DNA of 24,867 nucleotides from an uncultured Christensenella sp. (lineage in GTDB: Bacteria > Bacillota > Clostridia > Christensenellales > UBA3700): NCBI GenBank assembly GCA_910583995.1, contig CAJTYW010000018.1:1-24867 (forward strand), given 5' to 3'. Below, one piece after another: positions 1 through 6,744 of this stretch. The notes under the pieces are model-generated. The model searched no databases, was not told the DNA's origin, and saw only the letters and a list, made by a program, of their open reading frames with translations. The position numbers and the translations under genes are program-made. Numbering within the stretch: position 1 is the stretch's first letter; every line of letters starts with the position of its first letter.

Positions 1-1666
1 GAATATTATCCGATATTGTCATTTGTGAAGACTCAAAACCTTCTGGCACATATTCATACGCTGAATTATTAAATACATAAACATTGTTACCTGTTACAGG
101 TTTTTCAATTGGCTTTTCTGTTATACTCCAATTTAAAGTTATTGATGTTGTTGTGTTATCGCTCCAAGCATATCTATATGTGTCATATATATTGATAGAA
201 ATGCTATTTGTACCAACATTTGTTGCCGATTCTGTACCGCTTTTGGTCATTAATGATGTATTAAAATTTTGTAATGTAGGACTTTTAGCCTGACCGTCAT
301 ACACAAATGTAGTTGTTCCCAAAGTAGGTTTTACTAGTTTCTTTGGGACAACTTGCCATTCAAAACTAAGGTCTTCTGCTCCTAAATTATCTGACCATAA
401 ATAACCACTTTTAATCCTTACACGGGCTACTTCCCTGCCTATTCCATAAGAAGTATTTCCGGATATTGTCATAGTATTGGAATCAAATCCTATAGGGTAA
501 TAAACACTTCCATATTCTTTTATATAATTGTCGCTTGTACCACGAGTAGGTTTTGCTACAAATTTCATTTGACTCTTTGCTACAAACTTAACTTCACCTG
601 TACTATTATCTATAATAGGATAATATTCCCCGCTTAAGTTAGGATTTCTAAATTTAAATATCATAGCCGGATTACTATCATACTTATACGCACTATAACC
701 TTCCGTAAAAATTTGTCCAGTAGTCTTTGCAATTGCGTATGTTCCTTTAACTTTGCCATCGTAAAATACTACTTTACCACTACCTAAGTAAATATCATAC
801 TTATTGCTTCCATATATATATCCTTCTGCTACGCTTTCAAAATATATATTTTTACCATTAGTATTAATTCCACTCATATTAGCATTTTTTTCAACAATTA
901 CAGCGTTTCCTATAGCACAAGAACCTTTTACAGCTGAGTATATATGACTATTATTAATATTGCCTAGCACAGAATTATTACAAAATCCCCCCTCATATAA
1001 TTTACAACTTCCACTTTCTACTGAAATAAATCCATAATCATCTGAAGATATGATATTAGCTTCATTGCCTGTAATAGCCACAACGCCTAGTTGAAAATAA
1101 GATCTTGTGTTTGATAAACGTATTAAAGGAGCACTACCTTGCATTTGAAAACCTGTGATTTTAGAGCCTGTAATATTTCCTGTTAAAATTTCATTTTTAA
1201 AATTGGAGTTGTTTGAGCCAGAAATTGTTAATGTCCCGTCAATAACGAACGCTTCATACATTACATTCCCGATTATTGAGTACCCATTTAATTTTAATGT
1301 TATACTAGCTCCCGTTGGAACATAAATACCACCATAAAAACTCGTAAAGCCCCTTCCATAACCAAATTGATAGCCAGCGTCTCCCATATAGCTAGGTGTC
1401 CAATCACTAAGCAACTTTAATTCAACACTTTTTTTATTGTCAACAGAATAAGCTACTGCTTCATTCCATATATCAGCTTTTGAAAAAGTGTCACCACTCA
1501 AATCGTAATATTTATCTGCGACAGTTTGAATTTCGTCATTTTTTAAATCTGAAAAATTATCATTGCTATTTGTGGCATTTAATGTTAATATTATGCCAAT
1601 AAAAAGTAGCAAAGATAAAACAATAGCAAAAAATACTATTCCCGCACGCTTTATACATTTTGTCAT
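1..1666 (-). CDS. Secreted/surface protein with beta-helix-like and Ig-like repeats (C-terminus beyond window)
   Basis: The frame is open without a stop from the ATG at 1666 to the left edge (555 codons), so the C-terminus is missing. The start is fixed by the ribosome binding site AGGAGAG at 1674-1680, 7 nt upstream. Residues 1-30 form a signal peptide (MTKCIKRAGIVFFAI start, then a hydrophobic core). Residues about 60-360 are Asn/Gly/Ser-rich short strands, resembling a right-handed beta-helix. From about 368 there are tandem Ig-like (MBG-like) units of roughly 75 residues, each starting near KP(T/V) and carrying M(T)ISGN and YxWSDN-type motifs: about 368-441, 442-516, and 517 onward. The first 16 residues and the upstream DNA are almost identical to the gene at 21798-24830, and a W..A..DW region plus VPxxAxITLxLNG also match it, so the two are paralogs. 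Expression is probably phase-variable through the element at 1689-1867. Ligand and function are unknown; a surface adhesin is an inference. Confidence 0.9.
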   Translation of the reverse strand, partial: MTKCIKRAGIVFFAIVLSLLLFIGIILTLNATNSNDNFSDLKNDEIQTVADKYYDLSGDTFSKADIWNEAVAYSVDNKKSVELKLLSDWTPSYMGDAGYQFGYGRGFTSFYGGIYVPTGASITLKLNGYSIIGNVMYEAFVIDGTLTISGSNNSNFKNEILTGNITGSKITGFQMQGSAPLIRLSNTRSYFQLGVVAITGNEANIISSDDYGFISVESGSCKLYEGGFCNNSVLGNINNSHIYSAVKGSCAIGNAVIVEKNANMSGINTNGKNIYFESVAEGYIYGSNKYDIYLGSGKVVFYDGKVKGTYAIAKTTGQIFTEGYSAYKYDSNPAMIFKFRNPNLSGEYYPIIDNSTGEVKFVAKSQMKFVAKPTRGTSDNYIKEYGSVYYPIGFDSNTMTISGNTSYGIGREVARVRIKSGYLWSDNLGAEDLSFEWQVVPKKLVKPTLGTTTFVYDGQAKSPTLQNFNTSLMTKSGTESATNVGTNSISINIYDTYRYAWSDNTTTSITLNWSITEKPIEKPVTGNNVYVFNNSAYEYVPEGFESSQMTISDNI

Positions 1667-1669
1667 AAT

Positions 1670-1731
1670 AAAACTCTCCTTTTATTTAAGTACATAGAAT
1701 AAGTATATCTATGTACTTTTTGGAGAGTTTT
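1670..1731 (-). promoter_or_regulatory. RBS-sequestering hairpin present only in the current (OFF) orientation
   Basis: The sequence AAAACTCTCC at 1670-1679 is the exact reverse complement of GGAGAGTTTT at 1722-1731. In leftward RNA the Shine-Dalgarno GGAGAG (1679-1674) would pair with an anti-SD (1727-1722), stacked on the 11-bp arms of the recombination site (1688-1698 with 1708-1718). The anti-SD half lies inside the invertible segment (1717-1839). After inversion it would move about 100 bp away and be replaced by an AT-rich stretch with no SD complement. The pairing is seen in sequence; the translational block is inferred. Confidence 0.65.
1689..1716 (+). repeat. Inverton left repeat (IRL), recombinase core-like site
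   Basis: This is a 28-bp repeat whose exact reverse complement lies at 1840-1867. Internally it has 9-bp arms, GTACATAGA and TCTATGTAC, around the asymmetric 9-nt centre ATAAGTATA. Paired arms around an asymmetric spacer are the layout of tyrosine-recombinase core sites. At this copy the arms extend to 11 bp (1688-1718). It lies 23 nt upstream of the start codon, so it would be in the 5' leader of the surface gene. A partial copy in the same orientation is at 24852-24867. Confidence 0.85.
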
Positions 1732-1839
1732 TTAAATTTGAATATGTATTTTTTGTTAAATTTAGCTAAATATCTTACAAAGTCTTGAGCGTAGCCTTGA
1801 CAAAAGATTACATTTTACCATATAATATTCATATAATAT
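1717..1839. mobile_element. Invertible promoter segment (DNA inverton), currently OFF
   Basis: These 123 bp are bounded by perfect 28-bp inverted repeats. The segment has no gene but contains a consensus promoter facing right (1797-1826) and an anti-SD (1722-1731). Reversal maps position x to 3556-x. It would place the -35 at 1754-1759 and the -10 at 1730-1735 on the minus strand, with transcription starting near 1723, about 57 nt before the start codon of the surface gene. Invertible promoters between short inverted repeats that control surface proteins are well known in gut bacteria. I see no minus-strand promoter inside the segment in the present orientation. Confidence 0.8.
1797..1826 (+). 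promoter_or_regulatory. Consensus sigma-A promoter inside the invertible segment
   Basis: TTGACA (1797-1802), an 18-nt spacer and TATAAT (1821-1826) match both consensus hexamers perfectly. A second TATAAT lies at 1832-1837. As assembled it reads right, away from the surface gene and into the right repeat, which is followed by a T-rich run. No gene lies downstream on the plus strand before the hydrogenase, which is convergent. Confidence 0.8.
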
Positions 1840-1867
1840 GTACATAGATATACTTATTCTATGTACT
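1840..1867 (-). repeat. Inverton right repeat (IRR), also terminator-like on the plus strand
   Basis: This is the exact reverse complement of 1689-1716. In plus-strand RNA the arms GTACATAGA / TCTATGTAC fold into a 9-bp stem followed directly by TCTTTTTTT (1867-1875). It therefore resembles a weak intrinsic terminator that would stop the rightward OFF transcript. Confidence 0.85.
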
Positions 1868-1964
1868 CTTTTTTTACATTTCTACCTACTATTTTTACCA
1901 TTTACCCCCGATTTTTGAAAGGAATATTGCATAAAACACCTAAATTTAATAATTAAAACTTTAC

Positions 1965-2311
1965 AAAAAAACAAGCACCATAAAACTAACGTTTTATGGT
2001 GCTTGATAATATGGTTATTTTTTACTTAATTAATCTTATTTAAGAAAGTTTATGGCTTAATTCATTATTGTACAGGATAAAAATTATAATAAAAAAGTGA
2101 TATTGCTATCTTCTAAAACTTATCAATCATACATAGTAAAGTTTTAAAAATATTCATTTATCCTACAATAAATACCAAAATCGGTACAGCGTTAGCCGTA
2201 CCGATTCCGGTAATAGAATTGTAAAAAGTTTTATGAAGTTAGTACTTCCGAAATTTGATATAGCCTATTGTTTATCAGTAGCAGTATACCGCAATAAACT
2301 ATAGATTTTAT
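1965..2311 (-). ncRNA. Candidate structured small RNA (about 345 nt), unknown family
   Basis: A full transcription unit is visible with no protein gene in it: a promoter at 2318-2346, a start near 2311, and an intrinsic terminator at 1972-2005 with seven Ts. The inferred minus-strand RNA folds into several stems. One is a 12-bp stem of 2292-2303 with 2259-2270 (two U.G pairs). Another is GAAGT/ACTTC at 2235-2248. A third is an 18-bp stem of 2195-2212 with 2173-2190 and a TAAC loop (three G.U pairs). A long-range stem joins 2157-2168 to 2068-2081. In the two strongest stems the minus strand has G.U pairs where the plus strand would have A.C mismatches, which favours a minus-strand RNA. An intermediate 3' end after the 18-bp stem (near 2165) is possible. 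I do not recognise the family. Confidence 0.55.
1972..2005 (-). terminator. Strong intrinsic terminator
   Basis: The 15-bp perfect stem CAAGCACCATAAAAC / GTTTTATGGTGCTTG has loop TAAC. On the minus strand it is followed by TTTTTTT (1971-1965). It ends the candidate small RNA and insulates the invertible switch from transcription coming from the right. The plus side has only a loose T-run. Confidence 0.85.
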
Positions 2312-2317
2312 AGATTA

Positions 2318-2346
2318 ATTATAAGCATATATTTTAAAATAGTCAA
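2318..2346 (-). promoter_or_regulatory. Promoter of the candidate small RNA
   Basis: On the minus strand, TTGACT (2346-2341), a 17-nt spacer and TATAAT (2323-2318) make a near-consensus promoter, with an expected start near 2311. A weaker candidate upstream is TTGACT (2411-2406) with TAATAT (2387-2382). No coding frame longer than a few residues follows on this strand until the terminator. Confidence 0.7.
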
Positions 2347-2511
2347 ATTATTTTTTTTATACATTTATTATTTTTTCAAAAATATTACATTTCTTAGGCA
2401 AAAAGAGTCAATATTTGCACTTTCTTTACATTTTTTATTAAAAAACAAAATAATTTATGTTATACAAGTATTTATTTAGACATTAATATACTAATAGTTA
2501 AACAAATGATA

Positions 2512-2540
2512 AAAAATTGCAGGATAAACCTGCAATTTTT
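2512..2540 (-). terminator. Terminator of the hydrogenase gene
   Basis: The stem AAAAATTGCAGG / CCTGCAATTTTT has loop ATAAA. A T-run follows on the minus strand, just after the stop codon at 2557. Confidence 0.8.
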
Positions 2541-2556
2541 ATAACATCTATGCAAA

Positions 2557-3984
2557 TTATTTATTTAAATTTTCTTTTACTTGTTTGCTTACATTTTCCT
2601 TTGAAGCTTTTTCGCTATACTCGTTCATCATTTTAATACTTCTTGCATCGTGATTTACACAACCTGGACCATTTACGCAACCGCCACTGCAAGCCATACC
2701 TTCGATAAACAAACCTTTTGCTAAACCTTTGTTGTTTTTAAGCAATGCAATTTTTATATTATCTAGTCCATCTGCACAAATTATATCAGGTGTTATGCTT
2801 AAGTTTTCTTCATTAATCATATTTTTAACAGCTTCGCTAACACCGCCTACTCTTGCAAATACTCTGCCGAAATATGATGCGGATTTTAATTGCGTTTTTT
2901 CCAATTCTTCAACTTTAATATCTCTGCTGTCAATTAATGCTTGTAGCTCTTCAAAAGTTATAACATTATCCACATAACCGCTAACATTAGGCAATTTAGC
3001 TTCATTCTTTTTGCTAACGCAAGGTCCTATAAATATTACTTTTGAATTTTCATCTATCTTTTTAATAAGTTTAGCACACTCAACCATAGGTGACGGATTT
3101 ACAGAAATACTGCTTGCTAGTTGTGGGAATTGTTTTGTAACATATTCCACAAAAGAAGGACAGCAAGATGACATTAAAGCACCTTTTTCCGCATATTCGT
3201 GAGCATCTTTGAAAGCTGTAATATCTGCACCTGTTGCCACTTCAAAAATGTCATAGACACCCAAAATTTTAAGTGCTGTACAAATCTGTTCAACTTCTGC
3301 ATAATTAAACTGAGTACCGATAGAAGGCGCAACCATTGCATATACTTTGTATTTAGTATTGTTTTCGCTTTCCTTCAATATATCGATTGTATCAAGTATG
3401 TATGTTCTATCTTGTATTGCACCAAACGGGCATTTTACCATACAAGCTCCACAACTTACGCATTTGTTGTAATCTATACTTGCTTTTTTAGTTTTTTCAA
3501 CCTTAATAGCACCAATCTTGCACGCACGAACACAAGGCCTAACATTTTCACGGATAGCGTTATATGGGCAAGCCTTAAAGCATTTACCACACTCAATACA
3601 TTTATCAATATCAATAACTGCCTTTTTGCTTTTTCCAATACGAATTGCTTGAACAGGACAGCTTGAAACGCATCTGTGAGATATACAACCACGGCAGCCT
3701 TCACTTACTGTATAACGGTCAATAGGACACTCGTCGCAAGCTATATCAAGTACATCAAGTAAATGATTGGGAACTCGCCAAGTTCCAACTATATTACGCA
3801 CCATTTCTTCTACAATTGCTCTGTCTTTGTATATACAACATCTCATTGCAGGAGAACTATCCGGCACTAAAATACGCGGAATTGAATAATAACTATCGCC
3901 AAGCCTGTTTTCAAAAGCAAGTTTAGCAACTTCTTTCAATACTTTGTATTTCAACTCTTGCGTTGCGTTATCAAATACTCTCAT
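2557..3984 (-). CDS. Monomeric [FeFe] hydrogenase, group B type
   Basis: This 475-residue iron-sulfur protein should interconvert protons and H2 at an H-cluster, probably with ferredoxin as partner, in the cytoplasm. It has an unusual Cys-rich N-terminal segment (C97, C100, C105, C109) and two 4Fe-4S motifs (C129/C132/C135/C139 with partners C151/C155, and C175/C178/C181/C185). The H-cluster motifs follow: SSCCPSF (C274, C275), GPCVSKKNE (C322) and EGMACSGGC (C432, C436). Group A enzymes have TSCCPGW and MPCxxKxxE, so these variants fit the group B (B1/B3) family, whose length also fits. All H-cluster cysteines are present. The maturases HydE/F/G are not in the window. The ATG at 3984 follows AGGAG. 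It lies 52 nt downstream of the PHP gene on the same strand and may be cotranscribed with it. Activity and direction cannot be told from sequence. Confidence 0.88.
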   Translation of the reverse strand: MRVFDNATQELKYKVLKEVAKLAFENRLGDSYYSIPRILVPDSSPAMRCCIYKDRAIVEEMVRNIVGTWRVPNHLLDVLDIACDECPIDRYTVSEGCRGCISHRCVSSCPVQAIRIGKSKKAVIDIDKCIECGKCFKACPYNAIRENVRPCVRACKIGAIKVEKTKKASIDYNKCVSCGACMVKCPFGAIQDRTYILDTIDILKESENNTKYKVYAMVAPSIGTQFNYAEVEQICTALKILGVYDIFEVATGADITAFKDAHEYAEKGALMSSCCPSFVEYVTKQFPQLASSISVNPSPMVECAKLIKKIDENSKVIFIGPCVSKKNEAKLPNVSGYVDNVITFEELQALIDSRDIKVEELEKTQLKSASYFGRVFARVGGVSEAVKNMINEENLSITPDIICADGLDNIKIALLKNNKGLAKGLFIEGMACSGGCVNGPGCVNHDARSIKMMNEYSEKASKENVSKQVKENLNK

Positions 3985-4036
3985 TGTTACTCCTATGTTA
4001 AAATTGCTGTAAGCTTTCGTTTATAGCAATGCAAAT

Positions 4037-4855
4037 TTATTTTAATTTTGTCAAATCCACTTTTATCTTTTGTCTATTTCTGTATATGTTCAAATACTTT
4101 TGATTATTTGCAAGCAAAAAATCTTTAACAATATCAAATTTATCGTTTACTCTGCTTACCCTATGAGCATCAGTGCCAAAAGTAAATTCACTACCGCCAA
4201 GCTCTAAATACCTTTTTACTATAGACAAATATGGAAAAAAAGGTGTATTTATACCGCGGTTATGACTATTTAGCTCAAGTGAAACATCTCTATTGATAAT
4301 GCCTTTCAAAATCTCGTCGATAATGTCTGAAAACTCGGTGTAATTCATATCCTTATTCTCAAAAGGTGCTTTCCTACAAACATAACCTAAATGAGTAATT
4401 ACATCATAACTATATTTTGCATTTAAACTATCAAACACGGTAAGCAAATATTCGCTGTACGCCTGCTTTTTGCTTTTGTTTTCAAAGTATTCACTATGAT
4501 AACAATCCATACCATTTACAGAGTGTACGGAATTTAAAACAATATCCAAATCACAATCGGAAAGCAAGTTAATATAATCGCCTTCTGCAGCCTTTGAAAA
4601 GCCGCACTCTACCCCGCAAGCAATTTCAATTTGACCTTTATATTTGTTTTTTGCTCTTGCAGTATCTGCAATGTGATATAAAATATCAAGTTGTTTTATA
4701 TCCTTGTCAATTGAATCACCATACAAATAATCCCTATCCAAATGGTCGGTAAACGCCATATATTTGACACCTTTTGATATTGCAGTTTCTATCATTTCAT
4801 CAATAGGCGCCTGACTATCTACAGAATGAAAACAATGTGAATGACAATCAAACAT
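4037..4855 (-). CDS. PHP-domain phosphatase, histidinol-phosphatase (HisJ/HisK) type
   Basis: This 272-residue PHP-fold metal-dependent phosphoesterase carries the motif HSHCxHSxD at residues 5-13, FTDH at 35-38, GVEC with E83, an HS pair near 116, and a C-terminal GTDAH. These metal-binding motifs, and the length, match the HisJ/HisK branch that dephosphorylates histidinol phosphate in histidine synthesis. No other his gene is nearby, so the true substrate could be another phosphate ester. The ATG at 4855 is preceded by AGAGGAT. The 52-nt gap to the hydrogenase contains a small imperfect hairpin (ATTGCT...AGCAAT) that may modulate readthrough. Family confidence is high; substrate confidence is moderate. 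Confidence 0.8.
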   Translation of the reverse strand: MFDCHSHCFHSVDSQAPIDEMIETAISKGVKYMAFTDHLDRDYLYGDSIDKDIKQLDILYHIADTARAKNKYKGQIEIACGVECGFSKAAEGDYINLLSDCDLDIVLNSVHSVNGMDCYHSEYFENKSKKQAYSEYLLTVFDSLNAKYSYDVITHLGYVCRKAPFENKDMNYTEFSDIIDEILKGIINRDVSLELNSHNRGINTPFFPYLSIVKRYLELGGSEFTFGTDAHRVSRVNDKFDIVKDFLLANNQKYLNIYRNRQKIKVDLTKLK

Positions 4856-5015
4856 TTTTATCCTCTAAGTAATAATTATTGTACAAAAATCGGTACTAAT
4901 TGTATTTTATGCTAAATTTTTAGTTTTAAAATCAAATTAAAAATTTTGCAAATTATTTAGTTAAATTATATTTAAACCGCAATTAAAATTACCGAAATTT
5001 TTGATTCAAATAATA

Positions 5016-6029
5016 TTATTCGTTATAACCATTAGGGTTATTAGATTGCCATCTCCAGCTGTCTGCACACATTCTGTCCAAATCAAACTCTGCTTTAAAG
5101 CCTAATTCCTTCAAAGCAAGTGCAGGGTCAGCATAGCACTCAGCAACATCACCAGGGCGTCTTGGAGCAATCTTATAGCTAACTGGTTTGCCACTAGCTT
5201 TTTCAAAAGCTTTAACCATATCAAGAACGCTATAACCATTACCAGTTCCTAAGTTATATGTTACAACGCCTGGATTAGTTTCAAGCTTTGCAATAGCAAG
5301 TACGTGTCCTTTTGCTAAATCACAAACGTGGATATAATCACGAACGCCTGTACCATCGTATGTTGGATAATCGTCGCCAAACACGCTAAGTTGTTTTAAC
5401 TTACCAATTGCAACTTGAGTAATATATGGCATCAAATTGTTAGGAATACCATTAGGGTCTTCACCAATCATACCACTTTCGTGAGCACCGATAGGATTGA
5501 AATATCTAAGCAATGCAATATTCATTTCTGGATTTGCTTTGCTGTAATCTCTTAAAATCTCTTCGATAAACAATTTAGTTCTTCCATAAGGATTAGTTGC
5601 AGAAAGTGGGAAATCTTCAGAGATAGGCACACTCTTTGGAGCACCATAAACTGTTGCAGAAGAAGAAAACACAAGATTTGTACAATTAAATTCCTTCATA
5701 ACTTTTAACAAAGAAAGTGTACTAATCAAGTTGTTTTCATAATATTTTAAAGGAATAGCAACAGATTCGCCAACTGCCTTAAGACCTGCAAAATGAATAA
5801 CAGAATCAATTTTTTCAGCCTTAAAAACTTCGCGAAGAGCCGCTTCGTCGCAACAATCAATTTGATAAAACTTGATTTGTTTACCGATAATTTTTTCAAC
5901 TCTCTTCAATGCAATAGGTTTGCTATTGCAAAAGTTGTCTACTACTACAACATCGCGATTTGCTTTGTCTAGCTCGATAATTGTATGGCTACCAATATAG
6001 CCTGCTCCACCTGTAACTAATACTGACAT
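5016..6029 (-). CDS. galE: UDP-glucose 4-epimerase
   Basis: This 337-residue extended short-chain dehydrogenase interconverts UDP-glucose and UDP-galactose, and in many relatives also UDP-GlcNAc and UDP-GalNAc, using bound NAD. The NAD-binding GGAGYIGSH is at residues 7-15, the catalytic SSSATVYG at 122-129, and the YxxxK pair (Y148, K152) lies in NPYGRTK. The length is normal for GalE. The start at 6029 has a strong AGGAGG ribosome binding site (6036-6041). It lies downstream of nahK and the CBM9-like gene on the same strand, but a 118-nt gap with its own AT-rich promoter-like sequence and a 10-bp inverted repeat separates them. The context fits the amino-sugar or galactose 1-phosphate route that starts with NahK. 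Confidence 0.93.
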   Translation of the reverse strand: MSVLVTGGAGYIGSHTIIELDKANRDVVVVDNFCNSKPIALKRVEKIIGKQIKFYQIDCCDEAALREVFKAEKIDSVIHFAGLKAVGESVAIPLKYYENNLISTLSLLKVMKEFNCTNLVFSSSATVYGAPKSVPISEDFPLSATNPYGRTKLFIEEILRDYSKANPEMNIALLRYFNPIGAHESGMIGEDPNGIPNNLMPYITQVAIGKLKQLSVFGDDYPTYDGTGVRDYIHVCDLAKGHVLAIAKLETNPGVVTYNLGTGNGYSVLDMVKAFEKASGKPVSYKIAPRRPGDVAECYADPALALKELGFKAEFDLDRMCADSWRWQSNNPNGYNE

Positions 6030-6071
6030 ATTAATGCCTCCTAAATATAAATATATTTTAAATTGATTTTT

Positions 6072-6125
6072 ATTACATTATCGCTCTACTTAAATTATAT
6101 ATTATATTCTATACAATAATGTAAT
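6072..6125. repeat. 10-bp inverted repeat in the galE leader (possible operator)
   Basis: ATTACATTAT (6072-6081) and ATAATGTAAT (6116-6125) are perfect complements separated by 34 nt. Between them lie TATAAT-like hexamers that could be the galE -10 region. There is no T-run after it on the minus strand, so it is not an obvious terminator. Two operator half-sites around the promoter is an inference. Confidence 0.35.
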
Positions 6126-6147
6126 ATGTTTTTAATAAATGCTAATT

Positions 6148-6744
6148 TTACTTTTCAAACTCCATAACTGCAAACTTATCAGGTAAATGAAAATTTTCCG
6201 CAATGGTGTTATTATAGCTAAGCAAAATTTGAGATTTATCTGCAGCTCTTTTTATTCTGTATGCGTTAAAGTGCCAATTACCTTCCAACTTTTCACCAAA
6301 GAATAATTTTGCAGGTAACAATCCTTGAACAACCCAACCATATTCCGTAGCATAAATTTTGCTGTCGATAATGTTTTCATTTGTAAAATCCAAAGTAGTT
6401 TGTCCTTCTAGATTGTTGTTTACTTTTGCACAAAATACGCCACCAATACCATTCCATTCAAACTCCAAATATTGAGTTTTATCTTGGGTTGGCTGAATGA
6501 ACAATTCCACAGTTTCTTCGTTGTAGATTGCAGAATTATATTCCTTCATCACACAATTGATTTTGTCATCTTCAATCTCAAATCTAAAAAATATACCTTT
6601 ATCATTGTAAGCTAAATAACATTTTGTCCACAAAATCGCACTGCCATCACCATTATTTGATGTTAGCTCAAGGCTTTCAATTTGTTTCCAATTAACATCT
6701 TCTGCAAATATTGCAGTTGTTCTTTTTACAAAATAGCTTTTCAT
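6148..6744 (-). CDS. Cytoplasmic CBM9-like carbohydrate-binding protein
   Basis: This 198-residue all-beta protein resembles the CBM9/DOMON-like sugar-binding fold. Visible features are an early W, repeated strand patterns, AIYNEETVELFIQP (about residues 72-85), the EYGWVVQGLLP strand and the NxxR segment near 168. It has no signal peptide and no catalytic domain. Its ATG overlaps the nahK stop by 4 nt (6741-6744), so the two are translationally coupled. Binding a sugar or phosphosugar in the cytoplasm together with NahK is plausible but inferred. A stand-alone cytoplasmic CBM9-like protein is unusual, since most such modules sit in secreted glycosidases. Confidence 0.7.
   Translation of the reverse strand: MKSYFVKRTTAIFAEDVNWKQIESLELTSNNGDGSAILWTKCYLAYNDKGIFFRFEIEDDKINCVMKEYNSAIYNEETVELFIQPTQDKTQYLEFEWNGIGGVFCAKVNNNLEGQTTLDFTNENIIDSKIYATEYGWVVQGLLPAKLFFGEKLEGNWHFNAYRIKRAADKSQILLSYNNTIAENFHLPDKFAVMEFEK

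Noticed and set aside
1681..1880. Inverted repeats as a simple terminator pair or insertion sequence ends
   Set aside because: The two repeats are exact over 28 bp, enclose a promoter rather than a transposase, and recur at a second gene in the same position relative to the start codon.
3199..3666. 155-residue plus-strand frame opposite the hydrogenase
   Set aside because: It is the antisense shadow of a conserved gene, has no RBS, and encodes no recognisable protein.
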